Shown: positions 23,481 to 36,022 of the stretch, in pieces | How positions within the stretch are numbered: position 1 is the first letter of the stretch | How the letters are laid out: every line of letters starts with the position of its first letter | Assembly: GCF_003597395.2 (NCBI RefSeq) | Contig: NC_133769.1 | Location: 45,715,977-45,779,976 of the forward strand | DNA: 64,000 bases | Reading direction: 5' to 3' | Source: Chelonoidis abingdonii | Lineage: Eukaryota > Chordata > Testudines > Testudinidae | Translations under genes and position numbers: made by a program | The notes under the pieces: model-generated | Database searches by the model: none | The model's input: the letters and a program-made list of their open reading frames with translations, nothing else | Told to the model about the DNA's origin: nothing

Positions 23481-26400
23481 GCTTCTTGTGCCGTTCCTGC
23501 AGAACCTCGCATTTGCTTTCTTTATTCTGGGGCTCAGTTCCTGGGGTAAGTTACAGAAGCCTCAAAGGCTGCTCTAATTAATGCTCACATCCCATAGTCC
23601 CCCTGTGAGTGCTGGGATTAATGGTAGCTCAGTGGACTTCAGTCATGCCCCTGACACTCTCCTCCTCTCACATGTCCAAAATTTGCCTTCTGTGCCAGGG
23701 AGTAAGGCTGGTATAGAGCCCTTATGCAAGTTCTACATCAGTCAGGGTCTCTTCCTGCACAAAGGATATTCTCATGAGGGATGGTTATATACACTTTGAG
23801 GCCCCTCTACAGGCTCCTTATACTTCAGAGTGGTGTAAATGAGAATTAGGCCCACTATGTCTTGAAGGAGTCGTGTGCCCGTACTGGAAACACTGACTCC
23901 ATCGAGAATACAGTCTTCTGGAAGTATATTTACAGGAAAGAGAGTGGGTGCGTTAGGGATTATGGCAGATAGATGTGACTCGCTGCTATAAAATTCCTTC
24001 AGGTGGTATATTTAGCTATGTAATTATTTTGCCTCTGCTTTCTGTATACTGCATCTTGAAATCTTTAGGGACCTTGCTGTCTGGAAAATACGTTGCTTTT
24101 TGTATGGAAATCATAACCTCCCATCACATCCAACAGACACTTGTCTCCCCAATGACATTAATTGGACTTTTGCTACTGATTTAACTGGAAATGGGATCAG
24201 GAGGATCCTAACTGTGGGAGCAAGGGATGACAATTCATGGTTACTTTGAATAAAATGAGAGATTTTTTTTGCTTCTTATTGGTTGGTACTAAGCTATGTT
24301 ATATCATATACCTTGAGTCAAACATACCATAAGCATCTCTTTTATTATTTTATTGGCGATAATATTAGTTTTTAAGTTGCAGAGTGCATACTGATTTTCT
24401 CCATCTTAGAACCTCCTTCATTGATGACCACTTCCCTGTGTTTTGTTGAGTATTGTTAGAACTATAGATAATTTAAATTTTACACCCTATATTTAGATAA
24501 TCTGCCCATAATTAAGAAAATTGGTTAGGTGACTGGATGACTTCATAATTACTTAATAGCATTTATTTTTAAACCCAAGGAGAATTTTCTTTTGGTGAGT
24601 TCTAATATCCTCAGTAGATGACATTTCCTTTTAAAAGAAAATTGTTAAATATTTTGCTGATATAAAAAAGAGTCTGAAAAAGCCTGATCAACTCACAACT
24701 ACTGTCGGAAGCTCAGGATTGGTATTTCTGGTTTTATTGTCTTCTGTTTTATTGTTTCTTCTGTTCAAGAAGCAAAATCAAGGTAATGGTTTAGCACTAG
24801 ACTTTTGTTGCTATGGAACTGTTCATTATCTTATAACATGTGATGCACAAACCAGAGACACAAAGATTTCATTTCATAAACATAATATGATCTCTTTAAT
24901 CCTTGCACAGCTATTGGATCACTCATATAGAATTGTAGTTTGCAGAAAAAAATTTATTCACCAAATGGCCATGCTAGGTACTTTTAAACACATTCTTTCA
25001 TTTAAAAGATTTAAAAAAATCATGTGTGTGTGCATACATTATATGTATACATACACACATCTTTTGCCCCAATTATAGGAATATTAATACTCTTACCACA
25101 ATATAGAAATCATACTACATTTTGGGATTCATAGATTTTCTACTGATACGGTCACAGATTTGGAGCTGCTCTGTAATAATTTGTGACTGCAGTATGTTGG
25201 CCTGGTTGCTGTGGTGTTTTCTGTATGACTATATTGGTTTAACTCCACAGGACTCTGACTGGAAAAACAGGCAGGAAGGAGAAGAATGGTTCAGACTAAG
25301 CCCCCTCTCAGCAAATACTAAATAGTTGTTCAAGGATAATGCCAGAATTATTAGCTTTGATAACTTTCCCTCTTCTCCAGCCAACCTATAAAACTGGTTG
25401 TACCGGGACAGGAAAAGCCTGTGAACACAGAAGGATGAAAGAACTCTGACACCTTTTTAAGGCATACTCAAGAGAGAGGCAATAGTTATTCTGAAGAAAC
25501 AGACTGACACACAGGACCCCGACAGATGTGTCTGGAGAAGTTAGGCCTGCCTCAGTTATCATCAGGGTTAACTAAGAACTTTAGGTAAGACAGCCATGTG
25601 TAGATGGTTTGGTGTTTAAAATCCTTTCTCTCCAAATGTTTTGTTCCCACTGTTACAACAAACACTTTTGTTTTAAGAAGGCAGTCTCTGTCTGATCACT
25701 GTATACCACTGGTCACAGACTCCTGAAGGGGAGAACCACAGGTGCCGAAACTTAGTCAGACCTGCAGCATGAGAACAGAGGTTATGCAACACAAAGCACT
25801 ATAGACCACAGTCTGATCTAAGAGTGAGAGAATTGTGAAATTCCATCCCAGGGTAGGTAAAGTCATGAGGCCTGAGACCTGAGAGAGTGCTCTCAGAATG
25901 ACCTGAAAGGGCACAGAGGTGTAGTAAGCCCTGTAAATATGACAGGTATATTTTTAGGAATCTCTCCAAATTTTAAAGAAATGAAAGTGAAAATTGAATA
26001 GTAATTAAAGCCCAGATTTCTCTGTGTTTGTTTCTCCCTCTCTCTACCTCACCCCCCCAAAAATAAAGCACACATACAGAGTTTTAATCTTCTTAATGAA
26101 AGTGTGTGTTTAGAAGTATTTAACATAGCCATTTGGTGAATAAAACATTTACTTTGGGGTAAAAAAATCCTCATGAATTTTTCACTTTTACTGTAAATGG
26201 GCCCAAATAAAACCTTGTGATCTGAATAAACCCAAACTTTGGGAGACCAGTTTGCCTAAATGAATATAAACTAACCTTTATATACTTTATGTGGCCTGGC
26301 ATTTTGCTGCACCATCTGGTATGAAATATCACAGTGAGTGTTGTTGTGTACAGGCATACTGTGTAAAGAGATTTGAATATTATATCTGATTGGCTCAGAG

Positions 26401-26797
26401 TCAATACTAGATTTACCTAAACTCAGGGAGCCAATCAGGATGCAAACTGGTCAGTGTTATTTCAGACCTCAGTACTGTTCACATCTGAGGAAGGAAACAG
26501 AAGAAGCCTGCAAATTCATCACATGCTTTTTCCATCCAGTCATGTTCCAGAATATTCTTTTTGTATGTAGTAAGATAAATTAGGAATACAAAAGATGTAT
26601 TAGGTCATCTGTTGCCTATCCCCTCTTGCAAGGCAAGCTTTCTCCCTCTAATTGAATCTTGGATTCAGTCCACTTTAAAGCTGAACTGCTAAGCAAAAAG
26701 GAAACTGGAGTTAAACACAGATTTCTGTGCTGAATGCCCCCACTAACCAGGTTGCAGATTTCTTCACAGAAACAAGTTTTAATTAACCTTTTCCAAA
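23481..26797. other. Intergenic, apparently single-copy DNA
   Basis: About 3.3 kb with no gene recognised. A short alternating purine-pyrimidine TGTGTGTGCATACATTATATG stretch lies near 25023-25055. Confidence 0.4.
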
Positions 26798-27070
26798 TGT
26801 AACCCCCTTGGGGTTTAGATAGTGTGGCCCTTTTAAAATGTTGTCCTATGGCAGAGGAAGTGCTGTTTGCTCCAGGAGGAGAAAGTGCTGGTTGTTTCAG
26901 AGGGGAGAAGAGTGGAGAGAGGGAGAGTGACAGTGTGTGTGTGTGACTGTAGTGCCAAACAATAGGGGTTACAGTGAACAGGCCCTCATGTAGTGAAACA
27001 ACTGAGAACCAGCCCAAAGCCTGGGAGGGACAGAGCAGACAGTGGGGACTGTCCCAGGATAGGAGTCAGG

Positions 27071-28662
27071 TAGGGTTGCCACTTGGCAGGTTTTCAACTA
27101 TAATGTCTGGTTGAAAAGGGAACCTGGCAGGCTGACTGGACACTAAAAGTCCGGCTGCCTGCAGTAACCAGTCTCCGCCACCAGGGGGAAGGAAGAGCAG
27201 CAGCAGCTGCTGGAGCTTGGAGGAGCCTTCTGTTTAGCAGCTGTTGCTTTTCCCTGCCCCGCCCCCCAGCCTGATGGAGACAAGTGGTTGGCTCCCTGAT
27301 GGGGCTGCAAAGTAGGTACTGGTGCTATCCAGGATAGGGTGTAACCTGTCTGCCCCCCTACCCTTCTGGGACCTGATTTCCCCATCCTGGCGCCTTGCTC
27401 CAGAGACCCCCACTGCCCCGCCTGTCGTAGCTTCCTACTCAGATTTGAACCTTAGCATTCATAAACTGAGAAGCTAGCATGAACCTCCCCCAAACTTAAT
27501 ACCAGCTTGGATCTTATCTTGCTGCCACCAATCAGGATTCGGAGTACCTGATAAACTCTCCCGGGTCTCCCCAACCCTTCTCTGGGGAACCCCAAGACTC
27601 AGAAACCCTGAGTCTCACACCAAAGGGAAAACAACCTCCTCCCCTTGTCTCCTCTTAATCTCATCCCCAGCTCTCCCTCCCTGGGTTATCCTGGGTGATA
27701 CGGTACTTAAACTCCTTGAATGCAAAACGAGAGGGCAATTTACTTCCCCCTCCTTCCATCCCTGAGGCTAATGCATTCAAACCTAGTCAAGGCTAATCAC
27801 AAAGAGATTTTCCCCTCCTTCGTTCCTTAGCCTTAACCAGAGAAAAAAACCCCTCAACAGGTTTTAAAAGAAAGTTTATCATAAAAGAAAGAAAAGACAT
27901 AACATATAACTCTGGCATCAAGATGACAAATACAGGGGCATTGTTATAGCAAAAGATACAGTGCTGATTAAAAAAGGAGATCAATTTAAAAATTCAGGCA
28001 AACTCCAACATGTAAGTACAAACAAGAAATATAAAAGCCTATATGTACTATGCTACCTTCGTACTTACAATAGGGAAACAGTATGAAGGTAGAAAGAAGC
28101 TTGGAAGATAGAAAAAAAGAAAGCTCTTCCCTCATAGCCGAGAGAAAACAAACAGGCAGAACAAACCCAAAACCAGAAGTTCCCTCCCTCACTTTGAAAA
28201 ATCCGGTGTCCTGATTGGTCCTCTGGTCAGGTGTTTGGTTCCCTTTGTTAACCCTTTACAGGGAAAAGAAACATTAAACCTTAGCTATCAGTTTATGACA
28301 CCGCCATGCCCTGATTTCCCCTGCCCCAGACCCTTGCTCCGGCGACCGATCCCCCACCTCACTGTGCCCCGATTTCCCCACCCCAGCCCCTCGCGCTGGG
28401 GACTGACCCCTGCTGTGCCCTGCTCTGTCCCAGTTGGGCGGGCAGGCAGGCTCCACGTCAGCTCCTCCCAGCCTAGCTCTGCAGGTGGCAGGTGAGTCCA
28501 GGGTATGGTGGCGTGAGCGACGGGGCGGGGTGAAGAGTGAACTACGGAGAGGGGGACAGGTGGGGTAGTGGGAGGGCCTCTGATGAAGAGGCTGGGCAGG
28601 GGTGGAGGAAGTGGAGGGGTGCCGGTGTTCAGTTTTCAAGGTTCAGAAAGTTGGCAAGCCTA
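27071..28662. mobile_element. hAT-type element inside the LTR-like unit
   Basis: Starts TAGGGTTGCCACTTGGCAGG and ends AAGTTGGCAAGCCTA. The flanks GAGTCAGG (27063-27070) and GAGCTAGG (28663-28670) agree at 6 of 8 positions. The interior has about three imperfect units of some 57-60 bp with the words CTGATTTCCCC and CCTTGCTCC (27368-28420), one of which was cut by the solo LTR. Confidence 0.68.
27423..28300 (-). mobile_element. Solo LTR, family A, minus strand
   Basis: On the minus strand it begins TGTCATAAACTGATAGC and ends AGCTACGACA. The flanks are identical CCGCC at 27418-27422 and 28301-28305. 878 bp. Same family as 7292-8145. Internal genes are absent. Confidence 0.93.
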
Positions 28663-29160
28663 GAGCTAGGAGAAGCACTGTGAGAAGGACAAACTGGAGC
28701 TGGACCCAGTATCACTGTCTCCAAGAGCTGCATGGGACTGTGAGTACTGGGGCTTGTGACTTTGCATTGGGAATAAGGAGGGAGGCTCGAGCTAGTCAAA
28801 TGGGGAGGTTGTTGCTCTGTGTGAGTTTACAGACAGCAGCAGAAGAGGGCACTGGAGGGGTTTGTTGTGGAAAGTTTACTGGCACTGAAGATGACCAGGA
28901 GCACTCAAGACTCACTGCTGAACTGGAACTCTGCCTAGGATTCCTGAACTCTGAGTCTAGATGCATTGCTTGACCTCTGTCCTTTTATACTGAGTTTCCT
29001 GTGCGTCCTCATGTTGGATGTAACCCTGTTTAACTGCTCCCCCTATCCTATCACCCTGTTCTTCTCTATTCATCTCTCTATAAATAAATATTTCCCTTTC
29101 CTGTATTCACTGTAGTATTCTGGTCTGCATGCGGGTTTACTCTGGGTTGGGGTTTAAACA

Positions 29161-29639
29161 GTTGCCCTTGGGGCAGCAAAGAGTTTCCCTGCTGCATTGC
29201 TGCACATGCCATTATCTGGCCACAGTTATCTGCAAAGTGGATTCCGTCTTGGCCAGGTGGGTGCTATAGTTACACAAAGATATCCCAGAATGTTGTATCA
29301 TGATCCTCAGAAGTCACATTGTCAACAGACAATGGCAACCCATGGGATTTATCATGACCCACAATGATGTATTCAGGGTTATCATCAGTGAACCAAGAGA
29401 TACAAAGAGGATTTTACTAAGGAGGAAAAATTATATATATAAAAGTTTAGTTAAACTTTAATTCTGTTCCAAATCAGCTCCCCTGAGCTTGGTTAGTATA
29501 GGGCCTGTCAGCACATGCATTACATATTTAACCCCATTTTCATTTTTTCTTTGTAATCACCTTTAAATGATCTATGATTTTAGAGGCTTCCAAAAGAATC
29601 TGGCTCAAGAAATTGGAGGAACGAGCAAGATATTGATAG
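29161..29639. other. Intergenic spacer
   Basis: No gene recognised. Confidence 0.35.
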
Positions 29640-29960
29640 GAAGACCTGAACTTTAGCCCTGGTTTTGACACTGATTTACTGTGTGATTTTAGGCAAGTCT
29701 CAGTCTGTCTGGGAATAGGCGACAGGGGATCACTTGATGATTATCTGCTCTGTTCATTCCCTCTGGGGTATCTGGCATTGGCCACTGTTGGAAGACAGGA
29801 TACTGGGCTAGATGGACCTTTGGTCTAACCCAGTACGGCAGTTCTTATATTCTTATGTCTCAGTTTTATCATCTGTAAAAGGGAGATAACACACAATTCT
29901 CACCACACTATTAGGAAAATAAGTTGTTAGTCAATTACTTCAGTGATTTGAAGATGGAAA
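29640..29960 (+). repeat. MIR-type SINE interrupted by a CR1 fragment
   Basis: The left part runs to TGTGTGATTTTAGGCAAGT and the right part resumes CAGTTTTATCATCTGTAAAA, the usual consecutive words of a MIR 3' half. The CR1 tail lies between them. Confidence 0.75.
29705..29856 (+). mobile_element. CR1 3' tail with 8-bp duplication
   Basis: Carries TACTGGGCTAGATGGACC and a terminal TTCTTATATTCTTAT. GTCTCAGT occurs at both 29697-29704 and 29857-29864, bounding the insert exactly. 152 bp, heavily 5'-truncated. Confidence 0.88.
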
Positions 29961-31527
29961 GTACTAAATAAGTGAAAAGTGTTGCTGTTTTTGTTTTGGT
30001 TTCTCTATAAGAGATCAGCAACTTCTGGCTGAGATGTGACAATTGGCTGAGATAAGGCAGGGAGAACCATTATTTATTGAAAGAGCTTCATAAGTAAGGG
30101 TGCAGTTTTAATACATCTATGGCATAATTGCTTAATGGGCTCTTTAAGCTCTAAATCCTTATTCTTTCAGGGAAAAGCCAAGGTTTTGATTATATTCACA
30201 CTAAGGATCAATATATAATAGAAGATTAGTATTGACTTGAGAGCCCTACTAATGTGAATATGGACAACCCTAATTATTGGAACTCAGGAAAGATTCTCAT
30301 TGCATTTGTATTTCTCACAGACACCAGGCTCACGCACTGATCCTTACTTTTGTAAGATGCCAGAGTGTCTAAATGTTGTAAATCTAGTAGGAGAGATTCC
30401 CGTTTATTAACCATAGATGAGATTCAGCTAATGAAGCCTTTTTTGGAACTGCAAAATCTCTTTCTTGTCTTTCTCCACTGCCAGATTGTTTTGTTACACA
30501 GCAAGCTGACCTTGCATGAGGAGAGCTGTGCCGTGTGAGATATAGGACAAAAATATTTTCAGAATGGAGGCCTTGAAAACTATTTCATTTGCACAATAAA
30601 TTAGGCTAATTTGTATCCATAAGGCACTGCAGTGGTTTGCAATTATCTGAGTACTATATTCTTAACTGGAGCCAGTTTGTTAATTGGATTAAATTATTTC
30701 ACAGGTTGCAATTTTTCTATTTAAATTATTTGCATTGCCATTTAAAAATATTTTGGAAAGATTTTAATATTTAAGGGTACAAATTAAAATTGAATTCCCA
30801 ACATGTATTTTTGGGAGAAGATGCTGCAAACAACCTAATGTGTATTTTTTTATGAGCATGGATGTACATGATGCTACAGCAATAGTCAGTATCTACAAAT
30901 GTGACTAGATCCATGCCAACTGTTACTTTAGTGGCCATTACTGAAGAGTACAGAGCCATTTCTGATGGTACATGAAGCCCTGCGGATCCCAGTTTCACCT
31001 GTTGGGCAAGACAATGCATTGTAATAGAGATTCCCTACCTGACTAGCAATGTGTTCTGTAATGGTCAGTGATGGCTACTATTCTGATGTGAACTTTGTAT
31101 TCACAGTGGTAGTCAACAGCCGCCACAGGTAGTTGCTTTGAAATAAAATGTCACATTTTTCAATAACCTCATTCTGATTAAAGTCCTGAAAGCTTTGTGG
31201 AAGCCACTTGATCTTTGTAGAATGAAACCAGAATAAAAACGGAAAATAAAGTCTGCCTAGTAAAGACATAATTTGCAGAAAAAGTCTTTTCAGGGTCTTG
31301 ATTATTCTGTTCATTTGAGATATGGGGTGAAATCCTGGTCCTATTAAGGCCAATCGGAATTTTGCCATAGATGTCATATTTTAAGAAGAAAATCTGCTAA
31401 GTCTACCACGTACTGGGTGCTCAGGGGAACTAAACATTAATATAACAGAAGCCAGCACTGTCCCATTAGTGTTGAGTCAAAAGCATTCCATTTGGCTGAG
31501 AACTAACCCTTATGGTTGGGGACTTTC
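29961..31527. other. Intergenic, apparently single-copy DNA
   Basis: About 1.6 kb, AT-rich, no gene recognised. Confidence 0.4.
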
Positions 31528-33523
31528 ATAAAATTATAGAAATGTAAGGCTGGAAGGCACCTCCAGAGGTCATCTAGTACATCTGCTCCTCCCCCTCCCA
31601 CCCTGCCAGCCTCCAGGTCAAGTAAACCCAGAATATCCCTGACAGGTGTTTATCTGACCTGTTCTTAAAAAACCTCCATTGACGGGGAGGCCACAACCTC
31701 CCATGGTAACCAATATTTAACTACCCTTGTAGTTTGAAAGTTTTTCGCAATATCTAACCTAAATCTCCCTTCATGTAGATAAATCTGACTACTGCTGGCT
31801 CTGTCTTCAGTGGACATGGAGAACAATTGATCATTGTCCTCTTTATAACATATTTGAAGATTGTTATTGGGTTCCCCCTTAGTCTTCTTTTCTCAAGGCT
31901 AAAAATTACCTTTTTTAATCTTTCTTCATAAATCAGATTTTTTTAAAACCTTTTTATCATTTTTGTTGCTCTACTCTGGACTCCTTCCAGTTAAGTCACA
32001 TCTTTCTTAAAGTGTGGTGCCCAGAACTGGATATAATACTCCAGGTGAAGCCTCACCTGTGCTGAGTAAAGCAAAGCAAATACTTTCTGTGCCTTAGATA
32101 TGAAACTCCTATTAGTACACCCCCAACTAATATGTGCCTTTTTCACAACTGCATCACACTGTTGGCTCTTATTCAGTTTGTGATCCACTATAACCCTGAG
32201 GTCCTTTTCAGCTGTACCACCCCCTAATCAGTTACTTCCCATTTTATAGTTCTGCATTTGATTTTTCCTTCCTACATGTAGTAGTTGGCACCTATCTTTA
32301 TTGAATTTCATCTTCTTGATTTCAGACCAATTCTCCAACTTATCAAAGTAATTTTGAATTTTAATCCAAAGTGCTTGCAACTCCTCTCCTCTCTCCTCTT
32401 GCAAATTTTATAAGCATACTGCTCAGGAGAATGGGTTGTAGGCAGTCTAGGCTAGTGGTCAGCATAGAAGTCAGGCCTAGTGCTTGGAGCATCAGAGTCC
32501 AAGTCCAAATGCCAAAACCACAGGACAAGACCGAGTGAGAGCCAGGAATTGGAGCTGAAGGTCAGAACCAGATTACCCAGAGTCAGGGAAGGCAGGAACA
32601 GGCTGGTTCCAAGGCAGGAGTGAGGCTAGGAAAGAACTGAAACAAGGCAGGGTCTAGGCTGGAGCAAAGCAGAAGCAAGGCGGGAGTAAGGCTTGGAGTG
32701 AAGTGAGCACAGAGAGGCAGAGAATCCGTGTGTGTGTTGAACAGCTGGTGAGTTGCTGCTGCTGAACTTAGGAACAGGTTTGCTAGCTTCCTCAGCCGAT
32801 CAGGTGGGGCAGTCTGTCAGGTGGCCTAGCTGATGTGGCCCAGTTGTGCTTTTTAGACCATTAAGAGACACACCTGCAGGGCCTTATTCCTGATAACAAT
32901 CCTCTTCCTCAAAGGCCCAGTTTCTCGGGGTGGTCTCTGTAAAGGCCCACAACAAATCTGGGGAATGGAGGTGATTCACCAGTTCCCAGGACTGTTCATC
33001 CAAACCATAACCCTCCCAGTCTACCAAGTACTAGAGACGTCCTCTAACAGGTCAGGCTATGCCAGACAATGTACTCATCATACCCTTAGATTGTTACAGA
33101 AGGAGACGCCAGGCTAGAACAGCATTTTCAGTGTATGGATTCAGAAGGGAGGCAGGAGTGAAGCTGAGACAAGACTTGAACAAGGCTGGGAACAGGGCTT
33201 GGAGCAAGGCAAGCACAGGGAAGAAGAGAATCCATGGGCATGTGCATTGAGCAGCCAGCAAGTTACTGCTGCTCCTGAGCTTAAGGACAGGCTTTCTAGC
33301 TTCCTCTGCCAATCAGATGGGGCGGTCTGTCAGATAACCTAGATGATGAGGTCCAGCTGGGATCGTTAGGCCATCAGAAGTCTGAGCAAGTGCAGCTGCA
33401 GGTGCCAAGCCATTAATGAAAATGTTGAACAGTATGGGACCAAGGATAGACTTTTAGGTACAGTATTACAATCAGCTGTGCACCCACCTACTAGTAATTT
33501 CATCTAGACCACATTTCATCATA
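31528..33523 (-). mobile_element. CR1 LINE, minus strand, split by a gypsy element
   Basis: The 3' end in reverse (GAAATGTAAGGCTGGAAGGC, then AGGTCATCTAG) starts at about 31528. The body continues to about 32424 and resumes at about 33405 (CCATTAATGAAAATGTTGAA) to 33523. The minus strand at 32188-31991 encodes the reverse transcriptase C-terminus (LDHKLN-like start, then LYSAQVRLHLEYYIQFWAP), with stops on both sides. CR1 retroposes by target-primed reverse transcription; this copy is truncated and dead. Confidence 0.9.
32425..33404 (-). mobile_element. Internally deleted Ty3/gypsy element inside the CR1
   Basis: The minus strand near 33035-32960 encodes YLVDWEGYG and SWELVN, the chromodomain found at the C-terminus of Ty3/gypsy integrases. 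On either side are related segments: 32610-32860 and 33150-33370 share AGCTTCCTC, GATCAGGTGGGGC-type and GGTCTGTCAG words in direct order. I read these as the two LTRs, with gag and most of pol deleted. The ends are only approximate and no TSD was found. Confidence 0.75.
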
Positions 33524-34164
33524 GATGGACTCACAGTCCACCTCAGCCAGAAGGTGTCTCTTACAGAAAACAGCTACAGCTACACATCAACTGGTTCCCT
33601 CAAAGCCTGAATTCCATCTGTGTTTCCTTTGTTCCCAGGAATCACATCCTTTCTGTCTGGAACTCTGTACAGCACATAGACTGCTAGTGGCTGAATAATA
33701 TAGTAAGAAAACTTATCTTTAGGGGCTAGCACTTCTGCCCTCCTTACAGCTTCTTGCTGCTACTCTAGTCGGTTTGATAATCTATAGTAAACAATATCCA
33801 GTCAGGTTGTAGAAGATCAGTTTGAATTAATCACAGTTATGTAGACAATGATAGACAATGGTCTCCAGTTTGGGAGTATTAAATATCCAGAATCTCTTGA
33901 TCATCTTGTCCTGACTACCACTCCTGGAACAGCCCAACAGTGTAATGTAACAGGACTCTCACCACTGCTTCTCCATCAGACATCAGAAATGACAAAGGCT
34001 GTAAAGAATCTCCATGCCCTGGAAACAAGGATTTTCTTCACACCAAGACCTCTCAGAGCTGCATAACGCCCTAAAAATCCTCTCTATGTGTAGAAAAAGG
34101 GTTGAGCAGCATAGAGCTTTTGACTAGTGAGCACTGTTGTGAAGCTGCTGCTCCAGAAAGGAAT
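33524..34164. other. Intergenic spacer
   Basis: No gene recognised. Confidence 0.35.
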
Positions 34165-34940
34165 GATGGTCTAGTGGTAAAGGCTCCAGCCTAGGACTTA
34201 GGAGACCAAGGGTATGTTGACACTATGAAATTAGGTCCAATTTATAGAAGTCGGCTTTTTAGAAATCGTTTTTATACAGTTGATTGTGCGTATCCCCACA
34301 CAAAATGCTCTAAGTACATTAAGTCAGTGGACTGCGTCCACAGTACCAAGGCTAACGTCGACTTCTGGAGTGTTGCACTGTGGGTAGGTATCCCACAGTT
34401 CCCGCAGTCTCTATTGCCCATTGGAATTCTGGGTTGAGATCCCAATGCCTGAAGGGGCAAAAACAGTGTCGCGGGTGATTCTGAGTACATGTCATCAGGC
34501 CCCCCCTCCCTCCCTCTCTCCCTCCATGAAAGCAATGGAAGACAATAGTTTTGCATCTTTTTTCCTGGGTTACCTGAGCAGCTGCAATACCACGGCAAAC
34601 ATGGAGCCCGCTCAGCTCACCGTCACCACATATCTCCTGGGTGCTGGCAGACTTGGGACTGCATTGCTACACAGCAGCAGCTCATTACCTTTTGGCAGCA
34701 GATGGTGCATTACAATTGGTAGCCATTGTTGTCGTACTCCTGGGTGCTCTTTTAGCTGACCTCAGCGCCTGGGCAGACAAGGGAGTGACTCAGCCAGGCC
34801 ATTCCCATTTTCTGCCGAGCACCCAGGAGATGACGATGGCTAGCAGTCGTACTGCACCATCTTCTGCTAGCTTAAGATGTAAAAGATAGATGGAGTGGAT
34901 CAAAACAAGAAATTGACCTGATTTGTTTTGTGAAATCAAT

Positions 34941-34982
34941 GGCCTGCTAAGCCCAGGGTTTTGAGTTCAATCCTTGAGGGGG
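34941..34982 (+). repeat. tRNA-derived SINE fragment at the LTR insertion point
   Basis: GGCCTGCTAAGCCCAGGG followed by GAGTTCAATCC resembles the tRNA-related half, with a B-box-like word, of a reptilian Pol III SINE. It stops at the G-run where the solo LTR begins. Confidence 0.6.
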
Positions 34983-36022
34983 TGTCATAAACAGATAGCT
35001 AAGGGTTAATGTTTCTTTTACCTGTAAAGGATTAACAAAGGGAACCAAACACCTGACCAGAGGACCAATNNNNNNNNNNNNNNNNNNNNNNNNNNNNNNN
35101 NNNNNNNNNNNNNNNNNNNNNNNNNNNNNNNNNNNNNNNNNNNNNNNNNNNNNNNNNNNNNNNNNNNNNNNNNNNNNNNNNNNNNNNNNNNNNNNNNNNN
35201 NNNNNNNNNNNNNNNNNNNNNNNNNNNNNNNNNNNNNNNNNNNNNNNNNNNNNNNNNNNNNNNNNNNNNNNNNNNNNNNNNNNNNNNNNNNNNNNNNNNN
35301 NNNNNNNNNNNNNNNNNNNNNNNNNNNNNNNNNNNNNNNNNNNNNNNNNNNNNNNNNNNNNNNNNNNNNNNNNNNNNNNNNNNNNNNNNNNNNNNNNNNN
35401 NNNNNNNNNNNNNNNNNNNNNNNNNNNNNNNNNNNNNNNNNNNNNNNNNNNNNNNNNNNNNNNNNNNNNNNNNNNNNNNNNNNNNNNNNNNNNNNNNNNN
35501 NNNNNNNNNNNNNNNNNNNNNNNNNNNNNNNNNNNNNNNNNNNNNNNNNNNNNNNNNNNNNNNNNNNNNNNNNNNNNNNNNNNNNNNNNNNNNNNNNNNN
35601 NNNNNNNNNNNNNNNNNNNNNNNNNNNNNNNNNNNNNNNNNNNNNNNNNNNNNNNNNNNNNNNNNNNNNNNNNNNNNNNNNNNNNNNNNNNNNNNNNNNN
35701 NNNNNNNNNNNNNNNNNNNNNNNNNNNNNNNNNNNNNNNNNNNNNNNNNNNNNNNNNNNNNNNNNNNNNNNNNNNNNNNNNNNNNNNNNNNNNNNNNNNN
35801 NNNNNNNNNNNNNNNNNNNNNNNNNNNNNNNNNNNNNNNNNNNNNNNNNNNNNNNNNNNNNNNNNNNNNNNNNNNNNNNNNNNNNNNNNNNNNNNNNNNN
35901 CTGGAATTTTTGGCTGGTGGCAGCGAGATCAAATCTAAGCTGGTAATTAAGCTTAGAGGGGTTCATGCTAACTTCTCAGGTTATGAACGCTAAGGTTCAA
36001 ATCTGAGTAAGAAGTTATGATA
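34983..36022 (+). mobile_element. Solo LTR, family A, containing an assembly gap
   Basis: Begins TGTCATAAACAGATAGC and ends GAAGTTATGATA. GGGGG is present at both 34978-34982 and 36023-36027, a 5-bp duplication. The central part is lost in the N run 35070-35900. Because intact copies are 854-878 bp, the gap of 831 N is probably longer than the real missing sequence (about 650 bp). Confidence 0.85.
35070..35900. other. Assembly gap (831 N)
   Basis: A run of N inside the third family A LTR. Apparent long open frames across it are meaningless. Confidence 1.

Larger units (their letters stand above)
26798..29160 (+). mobile_element. LTR-like element split by later insertions
   Basis: Starts TGTAACCCCCTTGGGGTTTA and ends GGGTTGGGGTTTAAACA, with an AATAAATA polyadenylation-type signal near 29084-29091. 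Removing the inserted block (27071-28662 plus one TSD) leaves about 0.77 kb, a usual LTR length. No matching short duplication was found at the flanks, so the boundaries are provisional. Confidence 0.5.

Noticed and set aside
34165..34210. tRNA-like A-box sequence
   Set aside because: It is the head of a MIR-type SINE with the tail at 36692; no cloverleaf can be completed.
34947..35966. Long open frames over 300 codons around 35 kb and 38 kb
   Set aside because: They consist almost entirely of N (assembly gaps 35070-35900 and 37376-38331).
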